This document shows, piece by piece, positions 1-6,096 of a DNA stretch of 6,694 bases. Source of the stretch: Candidatus Falkowbacteria bacterium CG10_big_fil_rev_8_21_14_0_10_43_11. GTDB lineage: Bacteria; Patescibacteriota; Patescibacteriia; Patescibacteriales; XYC2-FULL-47-12. The stretch is from NCBI GenBank assembly GCA_002778635.1, contig PFAS01000015.1, forward strand, positions 1-6,694, given 5' to 3'. Every line of letters begins with the position of its first letter. The stretch's first letter is position 1. The notes below the pieces were generated by a model. The model saw only the letters and a program-made list of their open reading frames with translations, was not told the DNA's origin and did no database searches. Position numbers and translations under genes: made by a program.

Positions 1-67
1 TGCTAAATTGTTAGCCGACTTTTATGTAGTAGTCGCGTTTATTTATAGCAATGTAACAATTTAACAA
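1..67. repeat. AT-rich short repeats upstream of nusA
   Basis: This leader has no convincing gene. Positions 1-13 (tgctaaattgtta) are the reverse complement of 54-66 (taacaatttaaca) with 12 of 13 matches. Positions 48-67 match the reverse complement of 1615-1634, just past the nusA stop, at 19 of 20 bases, so nusA is bracketed by an inverted pair. Similar aacaatg/cattgtt units recur at 1798-1821. A frame from base 2 is open and stops at 62-64, but much of it is repeat sequence, so I do not call it as the end of an upstream gene. Confidence 0.6.
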
Positions 68-68
68 T

Positions 69-116
69 TTTAACAATAAATTCTATGTCTACTTTAACAA
101 TAAATTCTATGTCTAC
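69..116 (+). repeat. Perfect 24-bp tandem duplication over the nusA start
   Basis: Bases 69-92 and 93-116 are identical. Each copy contains aataaattct followed by an ATG (at 85 and 109) and the first codons MST. Because 24 is a multiple of three, both starts are in the same frame. Translation from the upstream ATG adds MSTLTINS, in which LTINS is simply the former untranslated leader read as protein. Confidence 0.95.
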
Positions 117-1608
117 CAATGAAATTGCCGCCGCCGCCCGCGCTATTTGCGAAGAAAAAGGTATTGCTTTAGAAGCAGTGATTGAAGCGATTGAAGCCGC
201 GCTCGCGGCCGCTTATCGCAAAGACTTCGGCCAAAAAAACCAAAATATCAAAGTGGATTTTGATTTGGAAACCGCCGCATCCAAAGTGTACGACGAAAAG
301 ACGGTGGTGGAGGATTTGCCGCCGGAGGAAGAATTAGAAAGTGAGAAGTTAGAAGTAAGCAGTGGAGAAGAAAATAAAGAAAGTGAAAAGTTAAAAGTTA
401 AAAGTAAAAAAACGGAAGAAGACAGTTCCTCTTTTGCTAAAGCTACGGAGGACAAGCAAGAAACAGAAGAAGTGGAGGAAGACGGCGAAGAAAAGAGGAG
501 GTTTAATCCGCGGACGGAATTGCAGTTAAAAGACGCGCTGCTGATAAAACCGGACGCTAAAATCGGAGACATTATACATACAGATATGGAAGTTCCGGCG
601 GAATACGGACGCATGGCCGCGCAGACCGCGAAGCAAGTAATTATTCAGCGCCTGCGCGAAGTGGAGCGCGTTAATTTAATGGAAGAATTTAAAGATAAAG
701 AGCATGAAGTAATAACGGGCGTCATTCAACGCCGCGAAGGTCGGGTTGTTTTGGTGGATTTAGGCCGAACCGCGGGCATTTTAACCGGCGAAGGGCAAGT
801 GCCGGGCGAGCGCTACGAATCGGGACAGCGGCTGAAAGTATATGTGGAAGAAGTCCGCTCCGGCGCCAAAGGTCCGGAAATAGTATTGTCGCGCACAAGC
901 GAAGAAATCGTGCGTAAAATTTTTATGCTGGAAATTCCGGAGATTTCCAACGGACTCGTGGAAATAAAATCAATCGCGCGCGAAGCCGGCTCGCGCACTA
1001 AAATCGCGGTAACGGCAACGGATGAAAACGTTGACCCGATTGGTTCCTGCGTGGGTCAGCGCGGGGCGCGCATTCAAACTGTAATTCAGGAATTGGGCGG
1101 AGAAAAAGTTGACATTATTGAATATAATGAAGACCCGGCTCAATTTGTCATTGCCGCGCTCGCGCCGGCCAAAGTTGTAAAAGTGGACATTAATGAAAGA
1201 GATCGGATGGCGGTCGCCTCCGTGGCCGCTGACCAGTTGAGTTTGGCGATAGGCCGCGGCGGGCAGAATGTGCGGCTGGCGGCGAAACTGACCGGGTGGA
1301 GAATTGATATTAAAGAGGCAAAAACAAGTGAAAAGTTAAAAGTTAAAAGTGAAAAAGAGGTAGAGGAAAAAGTGGATGGCGAAGAAAATAGTGAAGAGCA
1401 AATAGTAAATAGTGAACAGGGTGATAAGACGGAAAAAGGACAAAAAGTTGCTGCTGAAATTTTAACCGGAGACGAGAAGCCGAAGAAGAAAGAAAAGAAA
1501 ATTAAAAAGTTAAAAGTAGAAAATGAAAAAGAGGAAGTGAAAAGTAAGGAAGAATCTGTCGAAAGTAAAGAAGATATTCAGACAGAAGAGGAAACAAAAA
1601 GTGAATAG
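85..1608 (+). CDS. nusA: Transcription termination/antitermination factor NusA
   Basis: NusA binds RNA polymerase and emerging RNA and modulates pausing, termination and antitermination in the cytoplasm. The family architecture is visible. An N-terminal polymerase-binding domain spans about residues 9-77 and 140-200. An S1 domain covers about 205-270. KH1 follows with VGQRGARIQ at 323-331, and KH2 carries the loop GRGGQN at 390-395 and ends with GWRIDI. Two regions are not standard. Residues 78-139 are an acidic low-complexity insertion splitting the N-terminal domain, and 411-507 is a Lys/Glu-rich tail; no acidic AR repeats are recognisable. Two in-frame ATGs exist because of a 24-bp duplication; the second, at 109 (MSTNEIAAAARAI), is probably the ancestral start. 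Neither has a Shine-Dalgarno sequence. The usual neighbours rimP and infB are absent from the window. Identity is secure; the exact start is not. Confidence 0.96.
   Translation: MSTLTINSMSTNEIAAAARAICEEKGIALEAVIEAIEAALAAAYRKDFGQKNQNIKVDFDLETAASKVYDEKTVVEDLPPEEELESEKLEVSSGEENKESEKLKVKSKKTEEDSSSFAKATEDKQETEEVEEDGEEKRRFNPRTELQLKDALLIKPDAKIGDIIHTDMEVPAEYGRMAAQTAKQVIIQRLREVERVNLMEEFKDKEHEVITGVIQRREGRVVLVDLGRTAGILTGEGQVPGERYESGQRLKVYVEEVRSGAKGPEIVLSRTSEEIVRKIFMLEIPEISNGLVEIKSIAREAGSRTKIAVTATDENVDPIGSCVGQRGARIQTVIQELGGEKVDIIEYNEDPAQFVIAALAPAKVVKVDINERDRMAVASVAADQLSLAIGRGGQNVRLAAKLTGWRIDIKEAKTSEKLKVKSEKEVEEKVDGEENSEEQIVNSEQGDKTEKGQKVAAEILTGDEKPKKKEKKIKKLKVENEKEEVKSKEESVESKEDIQTEEETKSE
381..405 (+). 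repeat. Copy 1 of 25-bp exact direct repeat inside nusA
   Basis: This 25-base stretch, built from the unit gttaaaa, is identical to 1326-1350 and is in the same codon phase, encoding SEKLKVKS at residues 100-107. It lies in the N-terminal-domain insertion. A diverged copy at about 338-363 encodes SEKLEVSS, and another related stretch at about 1503-1547 encodes KKLKVENEK. Only one of the three forward frames of this unit avoids stop codons, and all copies use that frame. Confidence 0.9.
424..456 (+). repeat. SSFAKATEDK-type coding repeat in nusA
   Basis: Residues 114-124 read SSSFAKATEDK, from DNA containing gctaaagctacggaggac. I recognise this peptide and DNA word from memory as a dispersed element found in unrelated proteins and spacers of Parcubacteria-type genomes, similar in behaviour to the palindromic coding elements of Rickettsia. 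Only one copy is visible in this window, so its repetitive nature cannot be shown from the sequence alone. Confidence 0.5.
1326..1350 (+). repeat. Copy 2 of 25-bp exact direct repeat inside nusA
   Basis: This copy is identical to 381-405 and in phase with it. It encodes SEKLKVKS at residues 415-422, at the start of the charged C-terminal tail immediately after KH2. Just downstream, 1387-1425 (aatagtgaa / aatagtgaacag units, encoding NSEEQIVNSEQ) looks like a second short-period repeat family captured in frame. Confidence 0.9.
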
Positions 1609-1610
1609 TA

Positions 1611-1822
1611 AAAATTGTTAAATTGCTACATTGCTGACCCCCTCTAACTCCCTCAAACCCCTTTGCCTTCGGCATTCCCCCTTAGAAAGGGGGAAATTAA
1701 AGGGGGAGAATAAATGCCAATACAAATATTGTTGCTACTCCGTATTATTTCCCCCCTTACTAAGGGGAGGTACCCCGAGTTTCTCGGGGTAGAGGGGTTA
1801 ACAATGGAACAATGAAACAATT
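1611..1822. repeat. MITE-like composite inverted repeat in the nusA-hppA spacer
   Basis: The spacer holds a nested inverted structure without coding potential. The outer AT-rich arms (1613-1637 and 1798-1822) carry attg/caat units in opposite orientation. Inside them cccctcta at 1639-1646 pairs with tagagggg at 1790-1797. Further in, a hairpin ccccctt-aga-aaggggg at 1677-1693 is mirrored by cccctt-act-aagggg at 1753-1767, with adjoining aaat/attt. Additional hairpins are tgcc-ttc-ggca at 1664-1674 and the perfect 9-bp stem taccccgag-ttt-ctcggggta at 1771-1791. The layout suggests a non-autonomous mobile or palindromic element; it may also impede transcription between nusA and hppA. No transposase or clear target-site duplication is seen. 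Confidence 0.7.
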
Positions 1823-1844
1823 AATTTAACGAATTAATTTAACG
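1819..1844. repeat. 13-bp tandem repeat upstream of hppA
   Basis: aattaatttaacg occurs twice without a gap, at 1819-1831 and 1832-1844. It is AT-rich and partly self-complementary (aattaatt). It lies 54 bp before the preferred hppA start and could be leftover repeat sequence or an upstream promoter-region element. Confidence 0.9.
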
Positions 1845-1897
1845 AAATAACCAATAAAATTTAGTAAGCATTTAATTATTTATTAAACTTGGAATTT

Positions 1898-3883
1898 ATG
1901 ACCACCTATTTAATCTTCGGCAGCGCGGCAGTCGCAATTTTATACGGGTTGTGGCTCATTAAAAAAATTGTGGCGTTGCCGGCGGGAAACGACCAAATGC
2001 AGGCAATCGCGAAAGCGATTCAAGAAGGCGCAAGCGCGTATTTAAATCGCCAGTACAAAACAATCGCGCTGGTTGCCATCGTTCTATTTATTGTTATTGG
2101 GTTAGTCCCATCTTTGGGCTGGACCACGGCCGTCGCCTTTTTGGTTGGCGCGATTTTATCCGGCGCGACCGGCTATATCGGCATGAATATTTCCGTGCGC
2201 GCGAACGTACGAACAGCCGAAGCGGCGCGCGGCGGCATGGCGAAAGCGCTCGCTGTTGCGGTTCAAGGCGGCACGGTTACGGGACTGCTCGTTGCCGGTT
2301 TGGCGCTACTCGGCGTGGCCGGATTTTATTACGCGACGGGCGACATAAAATCTTTGATCGGTTTGGGTTTTGGCGGCTCGCTGATTTCTATTTTTGCGCG
2401 TTTAGGCGGTGGAATTTTTACCAAAGCGGCGGATGTGGGCGCGGACTTAGTCGGCAAAGTTGAAGCCGGCATTCCGGAAGACGATCCGAGGAACCCAGCC
2501 GTGATTGCCGATAACGTCGGTGATAACGTCGGCGATTGCGCCGGCATGGCCGCGGACATATTTGAAACTTATGTCGTTACTTTAATCGCCTCAATGTTAC
2601 TCGGACATTTGCTTTTTGGCGCCGGCAGTAACGCCATTTTTTATCCTTTGATGCTCGGAGCGGTTTCTATTATCGCGTCCATCATCGGCACTTTTTTTAT
2701 CAAACTCGGCACAAGTAAAAACATCATGAACGCGCTGTATAAGGGTTTAGCCGCCTCCGCTATTTTAGTGCTGATTGGTTTTTATCCCATCACGATGCGG
2801 GCAATGGCGGGCAACGGCCAGTACGAGCCAATTAATATTTTTTGGTCCGCGGTAGTCGGAATTTTAGTTACGGCTGCGATGGTACTCATAACCGAATATT
2901 ATACTTCCACCAAATACAGCCCGGTAAAAACAATCGCGGATGCGTCCAAAACCGGACACGGCACGAATGTTATCGCCGGGCTCGCAGTATCCATGAAATC
3001 AACCGCTTGGCCGATTATCGCGATTTCGGCGGCAATTTTAACCGCGTTTTCTTTAGCCGGAATCTACGGCGTCGCTATCGCCGCGGTGGCGATGCTTTCT
3101 ATGGCGGGCATAATTGTCACAATTGATTCTTACGGCCCGATCACCGATAACGCCGGCGGCATTGCCGAAATGGCGAACATGCCGGAAGAAGTGCGCGCGG
3201 TTACCGACCCGTTAGATGCGGTTGGCAATACGACCAAAGCCGTTACCAAGGGCTACGCGATCGCATCCGCCGCGCTGGCCGCTTTGGTTTTGTTTGCGGA
3301 TTTTACCCATTCCATTCCGGGCGGCGCGGTATTTGCGATTGATAACCCGCGCGTTTTAATCGGTTTATTTTTAGGCGGACTCCTGCCTTATTATTTCGCG
3401 GCATTAGCGATGCAGGCGGTCGGCCGCGCGGCCGGTTCGGTCGTGGAAGAAGTACGCGACCAATTTAAAAACCATCCGGGCATAATGCAAGGCACGGAAA
3501 AGCCAAATTATGGCCGTACCGTTGATATTGTTACCCGCGCCGCGCTCAAAGAAATGATCGCGCCCGCTTTGATTCCTCTGCTCGCGCCAATAATTGTTGG
3601 TTTTGCTTTAGGCATTCCGGCTTTGGGCGGTTTGTTAATTGGTTCTATTATTACCGGACTTTTTGTCGCTATCTCAATGACTTCCGGCGGCGGCGCCTGG
3701 GATAATGCCAAAAAATATATTGAGTCCGGACATTTTGGCGGCAAAGGGTCTGACGCACACAAAGCGGCCGTTACCGGCGACACGGTTGGCGATCCGTATA
3801 AAGACACTGCCGGTCCGGCGATAAATCCGATGATTAAGATTGTGAATATCGTGGCGTTGTTGATTGTGGGGATGTTATTGTAA
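1898..3883 (+). CDS. hppA: Membrane-bound proton-translocating pyrophosphatase, K+-independent type
   Basis: This integral membrane enzyme couples hydrolysis of pyrophosphate to ion pumping out of the cytoplasm. From the ATG at 1898 it is 661 residues, typical for prokaryotic members. Hydrophobic helices run throughout. Numbering from a TTG at 1889 (subtract 3 for the ATG), visible signatures are [11 protein letters not shown] at 46-56, the substrate motif [11 protein letters not shown] at 182-192, the acidic stretch [12 protein letters not shown] at 208-219, and [11 protein letters not shown] at 630-640 near the C-terminus. The motif [10 protein letters not shown] (446-455) has Lys where K+-dependent enzymes have Ala, which in this family marks K+-independent, proton-pumping enzymes. 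I prefer the ATG over the TTG because it is only three codons in and gives a natural N-terminus. No Shine-Dalgarno sequence precedes either. Codon use is richer in GC than in the downstream gene. PPi from nucleic acid and protein synthesis would be its fuel. Confidence 0.97.
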   Translation: MTTYLIFGSAAVAILYGLWLIKKIVALPAGNDQMQAIAKAIQEGASAYLNRQYKTIALVAIVLFIVIGLVPSLGWTTAVAFLVGAILSGATGYIGMNISVRANVRTAEAARGGMAKALAVAVQGGTVTGLLVAGLALLGVAGFYYATGDIKSLIGLGFGGSLISIFARLGGGIFTKAADVGADLVGKVEAGIPEDDPRNPAVIADNVGDNVGDCAGMAADIFETYVVTLIASMLLGHLLFGAGSNAIFYPLMLGAVSIIASIIGTFFIKLGTSKNIMNALYKGLAASAILVLIGFYPITMRAMAGNGQYEPINIFWSAVVGILVTAAMVLITEYYTSTKYSPVKTIADASKTGHGTNVIAGLAVSMKSTAWPIIAISAAILTAFSLAGIYGVAIAAVAMLSMAGIIVTIDSYGPITDNAGGIAEMANMPEEVRAVTDPLDAVGNTTKAVTKGYAIASAALAALVLFADFTHSIPGGAVFAIDNPRVLIGLFLGGLLPYYFAALAMQAVGRAAGSVVEEVRDQFKNHPGIMQGTEKPNYGRTVDIVTRAALKEMIAPALIPLLAPIIVGFALGIPALGGLLIGSIITGLFVAISMTSGGGAWDNAKKYIESGHFGGKGSDAHKAAVTGDTVGDPYKDTAGPAINPMIKIVNIVALLIVGMLL

Positions 3884-3889
3884 GTAGTT

Positions 3890-3915
3890 AGTATTTAGTA
3901 TAAAGTATTTGGTAT
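3890..3915. repeat. Short-period repeat between hppA and the next gene
   Basis: agtatttagtat (3890-3901) is repeated as agtatttggtat (3904-3915) with one mismatch at a 14-bp period. A further gtagtat follows at 3919-3925, so nearly the whole 42-bp spacer consists of this unit. It is a third short-repeat family in the window, distinct from the gttaaaa and aacaatg types. Confidence 0.75.
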
Positions 3916-3918
3916 TAT
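3913..3918 (+). promoter_or_regulatory. Possible -10 element, leaderless start of the unknown gene
   Basis: tattat ends 7 bp before the ATG at 3926, so transcription would start at or next to the start codon. There is no Shine-Dalgarno sequence, which fits a leaderless message. No good -35 box is present, and the AT-rich repeat makes a chance match likely. Confidence 0.3.
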
Positions 3919-3925
3919 GTAGTAT

Positions 3926-4612
3926 ATGAAAGAGCAAATTAAATTACAAACGAAAGGCGCTTCGATTGAGGCACCAAAAGAGAAAGCTGCTCGTGAACGA
4001 TTTATTTATAATAGCTGGAGAGATGTTTTTCGTGCCCATAGTAATGGCTATGAAAGAGTCGCGGACATTATAAATCCGTTAAACAAACCAGAAGTACACA
4101 CGATGCTAGGCGAATCTTTAGGGGAAGATACGGTAAAAGAGATTTTACAAAAACTTAAAGACGAGTGTACTTCAATACAAGATGAGATAATCTTTATTGA
4201 AAGAGTAAGTAATATATTAGCCCCAATTTTTAATGTTTTTTTGAGCGGTAGTGATGAAAAATTGCAAGCTAAGAAAAGGGAACGATTTGCTGAAGAGGGC
4301 GGAAAACCTATTAATGAATTATTTTTTTATGAAATAGACGATAAAACAGTTCATATTCATTTAGCACCGGCAGAAGATTTCTCTATATATAAAGTAAGAA
4401 CGCTCTTTAAAGAGGGTTTGTTGAAATTGGCTGATATTGTAGAAGTTAATAAAGATATAAATACTATTTGTGGAACATCATGGATATTAGGATCCGAAAA
4501 AGGTAAAAGTATAGCAGAAAAATTAGGATTTACTTTTGAAGGCATTAACCAAAATAATGAAGGAGAGATTTCCATCACTCGGGAAAAATTTTTAGAATTA
4601 TATTTAAAATAG
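3926..4612 (+). CDS. Conserved-looking hypothetical protein of unknown function
   Basis: This 228-residue protein is probably soluble and cytoplasmic: no signal peptide or transmembrane helix is apparent. The N-terminal half (about 1-125) is charged and helical. The second half begins near FFYEIDDKTVHIHLAP (133-148) and runs through a predicted helix to GTSWILGS (183-190), AEKLGFTFEG (197-206) and a final ITREKFLELYLK. From memory this C-terminal pattern (HIHL, a TSWI strand, then LGF and a closing REKFL) resembles an uncharacterised protein family common in Candidate Phyla Radiation genomes. The KLGF ending faintly recalls the end of GNAT acetyltransferases, but no acetyl-CoA binding P-loop is seen, so I do not assign that function. 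The gene is clearly more AT-rich than hppA, using AAA, TTA and AGA heavily. It follows hppA by 42 bp and is followed by a palindrome that may terminate transcription. Confidence 0.8.
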   Translation: MKEQIKLQTKGASIEAPKEKAARERFIYNSWRDVFRAHSNGYERVADIINPLNKPEVHTMLGESLGEDTVKEILQKLKDECTSIQDEIIFIERVSNILAPIFNVFLSGSDEKLQAKKRERFAEEGGKPINELFFYEIDDKTVHIHLAPAEDFSIYKVRTLFKEGLLKLADIVEVNKDINTICGTSWILGSEKGKSIAEKLGFTFEGINQNNEGEISITREKFLELYLK

Positions 4613-4616
4613 CCCA

Positions 4617-4672
4617 AGCCATAAATGGCGAGACAAAGAATTAAATCCGCGCCCAGCCATAAATGGCCGGGC
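4617..4672. repeat. Two direct copies of a 13-bp palindromic repeat core
   Basis: agccataaatggc occurs at 4617-4629 and 4655-4667, and in inverted orientation at 4754-4766 in the tig leader. Each copy folds as gcca-taaa-tggc. Copy two is extended to a stem of eight pairs plus one mismatch (4651-4659 with 4664-4672). The three copies fall within 150 bp of the 167-bp spacer and resemble small REP-like palindromes. Confidence 0.85.
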
Positions 4673-4678
4673 AAGAGC

Positions 4679-4700
4679 CAAACCCGCTTAAGCGGGTTTG
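4679..4700. terminator. 22-bp perfect palindrome, possible terminator
   Basis: caaacccgc-ttaa-gcgggtttg is a perfect palindrome at 4679-4700, giving a 9-bp GC-rich stem with a 4-base loop. The following taaaattatct is AT-rich but lacks an uninterrupted T run, so termination of the upstream gene is plausible rather than certain. Because of its symmetry it would act equally on both strands. Confidence 0.5.
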
Positions 4701-4729
4701 TAAAATTATCTGTGGCGGGGCTTTGATAA

Positions 4730-4735
4730 TATAAT
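4730..4735 (+). promoter_or_regulatory. Candidate promoter -10 for tig
   Basis: tataat is an exact match to the sigma-70 -10 consensus. The best -35 candidate is the weak ttatct at 4706-4711, 18 bp upstream. Transcription would begin near 4742 and give a leader of about 38 nt holding the hairpin at 4749-4770. The site lies after the palindrome at 4679-4700, consistent with a new transcription unit. Confidence 0.5.
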
Positions 4736-4748
4736 TAATAATCACCTA

Positions 4749-4770
4749 ACCCAGCCATTTATGGCTGGGT
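4749..4770 (+). promoter_or_regulatory. Leader hairpin just before the tig start
   Basis: acccagcca-ttta-tggctgggt forms a perfect 9-bp stem ending 9 bases before the tig ATG at 4780. It is the third, inverted copy of the spacer palindrome. The only Shine-Dalgarno-like sequence for tig, gggtg at 4767-4771, lies almost entirely in the 3' arm, so folding could reduce translation. Structure is seen directly; the regulatory effect is inferred. Confidence 0.45.
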
Positions 4771-4779
4771 GTAAAACCT

Positions 4780-6063
4780 ATGAACATCCAAAAACAAAAT
4801 ACCACCAAAGAATTAGAACTAATCGTTGAACTATCCGCTGACGAAATGAAGCCGTATGTTACGCAGGCGTGCCAAAAAATTTCGCAGGAGACGAAGGTGG
4901 GGGGGTTTCGGCCCGGACATGTGCCGTATGAAATATTAAAACAAAAAGTAAGTGAGATTTATATTATGGAAGAAGCGGCCAATATCGCCATCCAAAAAAC
5001 CGCGGGCGATATTATTAAAAAAAATATAGAAAAAGAGGAGGTTGTCGGCCGGCCGGAAGTGCGGCTGACAAAAGTCGCGGCGGACAATCCGCTGGAATTT
5101 AAAATAATTTTAGCGCTCACGCCGGAAATAAAACTGGGAAAATATAAAGAATTAAATATTAAACAGGACGGCGCGCAGATTAAAGATGAGAATGTTGAAA
5201 AAGTATTAAAAGATTTGCAGGTCATGCGCGCCAAAGAAGTTATCACCGAGCGCGAAATTAAAGACGGAGACAAAGCGCTCGTTGGCATACAAATGTTTTT
5301 AGACAATGTGCCGATTGAAGGCGGACAGACGCAAAATGCCGCAGTAATAATTGGCGCGGATTACATTATTCCCGGTTTTGATAAAAATTTAATCGGCGCG
5401 AAAAAAGGCGACGCGCGCGAATTCAAATTGCCTTACCCCAAAGAGCATTACCAGAAAAATTTGGCCGGTAAAATGGTTGAATTTAAAGTGGAAATAAAAG
5501 AAGTGTACGAGCGCGAATTGCCCGAACTTAACGACGAATTTGCGAAAAATCTTGGGGGCAAAAGTTTGGCAGAGGTAAAAAAGCAAATTCAAGATAATTT
5601 AGAACAAGAGGCAAAACAAAAAGTCGAGCAAAAAGCAATGCTAGAGATTTTTGATAAACTACTTGCGTCAACAACCTTCAGCCATTTGCCCGAGCAACTG
5701 GTGCATAGCGAAGCGCATAGTATGATTCACGAATTAGAGCATAATGTTGAAGACCAAGGCGGAAAGTTTGCGGATTATTTAACGCATATTAAAAAAAGCG
5801 AGGAAGATTTGGAAAAGGATTTTATGCCGGAAGCCGAAAAGCGGCTGAAAATTTCTTTTATCATCGCTGAAATCGTAAAAGCGGAAAAATTGGAAATTAC
5901 CGAGGAGGAATTAAAGAAAGAAATAAACGAGCAGTTAAAAATTTACGAAGAAAAACCGGAAATGAAGAAACAAGCGGAAAGCGAAGAATTTAAACATTAC
6001 GTCCGTTATAATATGTTAAACCAAAAAGTGATGGAGAAGTTGAAAGAGTGGAATTTAGTTTAG
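4780..6063 (+). CDS. tig: Trigger factor, ribosome-associated chaperone and peptidyl-prolyl isomerase
   Basis: Trigger factor docks at the ribosomal exit tunnel and shields nascent chains. The 427-residue length matches the usual family size, and all three parts are present. The N-terminal ribosome-binding domain carries the signature GFRPGHVP at 42-49. A FKBP-type isomerase domain runs about 163-243, with GADYIIPGFDKNLIGAKKGD in its core and FKVEIKEVYERELPELNDEFA at its exit. The helical substrate-cradling C-terminal domain spans about 248-427. The start at 4780 is well placed relative to the conserved N-terminus (KELELIVELSADEMKPYV). No strong Shine-Dalgarno sequence is present; a gggtg lies in the leader hairpin. 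The common clpP/clpX neighbours are not downstream; instead a Fur-family gene follows after 33 bp, likely on the same transcript. No truncation or missing domain is apparent. Confidence 0.97.
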   Translation: MNIQKQNTTKELELIVELSADEMKPYVTQACQKISQETKVGGFRPGHVPYEILKQKVSEIYIMEEAANIAIQKTAGDIIKKNIEKEEVVGRPEVRLTKVAADNPLEFKIILALTPEIKLGKYKELNIKQDGAQIKDENVEKVLKDLQVMRAKEVITEREIKDGDKALVGIQMFLDNVPIEGGQTQNAAVIIGADYIIPGFDKNLIGAKKGDAREFKLPYPKEHYQKNLAGKMVEFKVEIKEVYERELPELNDEFAKNLGGKSLAEVKKQIQDNLEQEAKQKVEQKAMLEIFDKLLASTTFSHLPEQLVHSEAHSMIHELEHNVEDQGGKFADYLTHIKKSEEDLEKDFMPEAEKRLKISFIIAEIVKAEKLEITEEELKKEINEQLKIYEEKPEMKKQAESEEFKHYVRYNMLNQKVMEKLKEWNLV

Positions 6064-6080
6064 TTAAAAGTTTATAAAGT

Positions 6081-6086
6081 TATAAA
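6081..6086 (+). promoter_or_regulatory. Possible internal -10 before the fur-like gene
   Basis: tataaa followed by at lies 10 bp before the ATG at 6097, so a transcript from it would be almost leaderless. No -35 box is convincing and the 33-bp spacer is uniformly AT-rich (ttaaaag / ataaagt units), so this may be chance. Confidence 0.25.
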
Positions 6087-6096
6087 ATCAAAATGT

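Noticed and set aside
2..64. Open frame ending at 62-64 that could be the C-terminus of an upstream gene
   Set aside because: Only 20 codons are visible, both ends coincide with repeat sequence, and there is no recognisable family match, so a partial gene cannot be supported.
213..614. 133-codon minus-strand open frame opposite nusA
   Set aside because: It is antisense to the acidic, Glu/Lys-rich insertion, which reads as Ser/Phe/Leu on the other strand; no start context or domain supports it.
2842..3126. 94-codon plus-strand open frame inside hppA
   Set aside because: It lies wholly within a conserved pyrophosphatase coding region in another frame and has a low-complexity Arg/Asn-rich translation, typical of a shadow frame.
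4617..4770. CRISPR array from the three repeated 13-mers
   Set aside because: The repeats are too short, unevenly spaced, in mixed orientation, and lack cas genes; they are palindromic spacer repeats.
4742..4779. Riboswitch in the tig leader
   Set aside because: The leader is under 40 nt with a single hairpin that is a copy of the local spacer repeat, too small for any known aptamer class.
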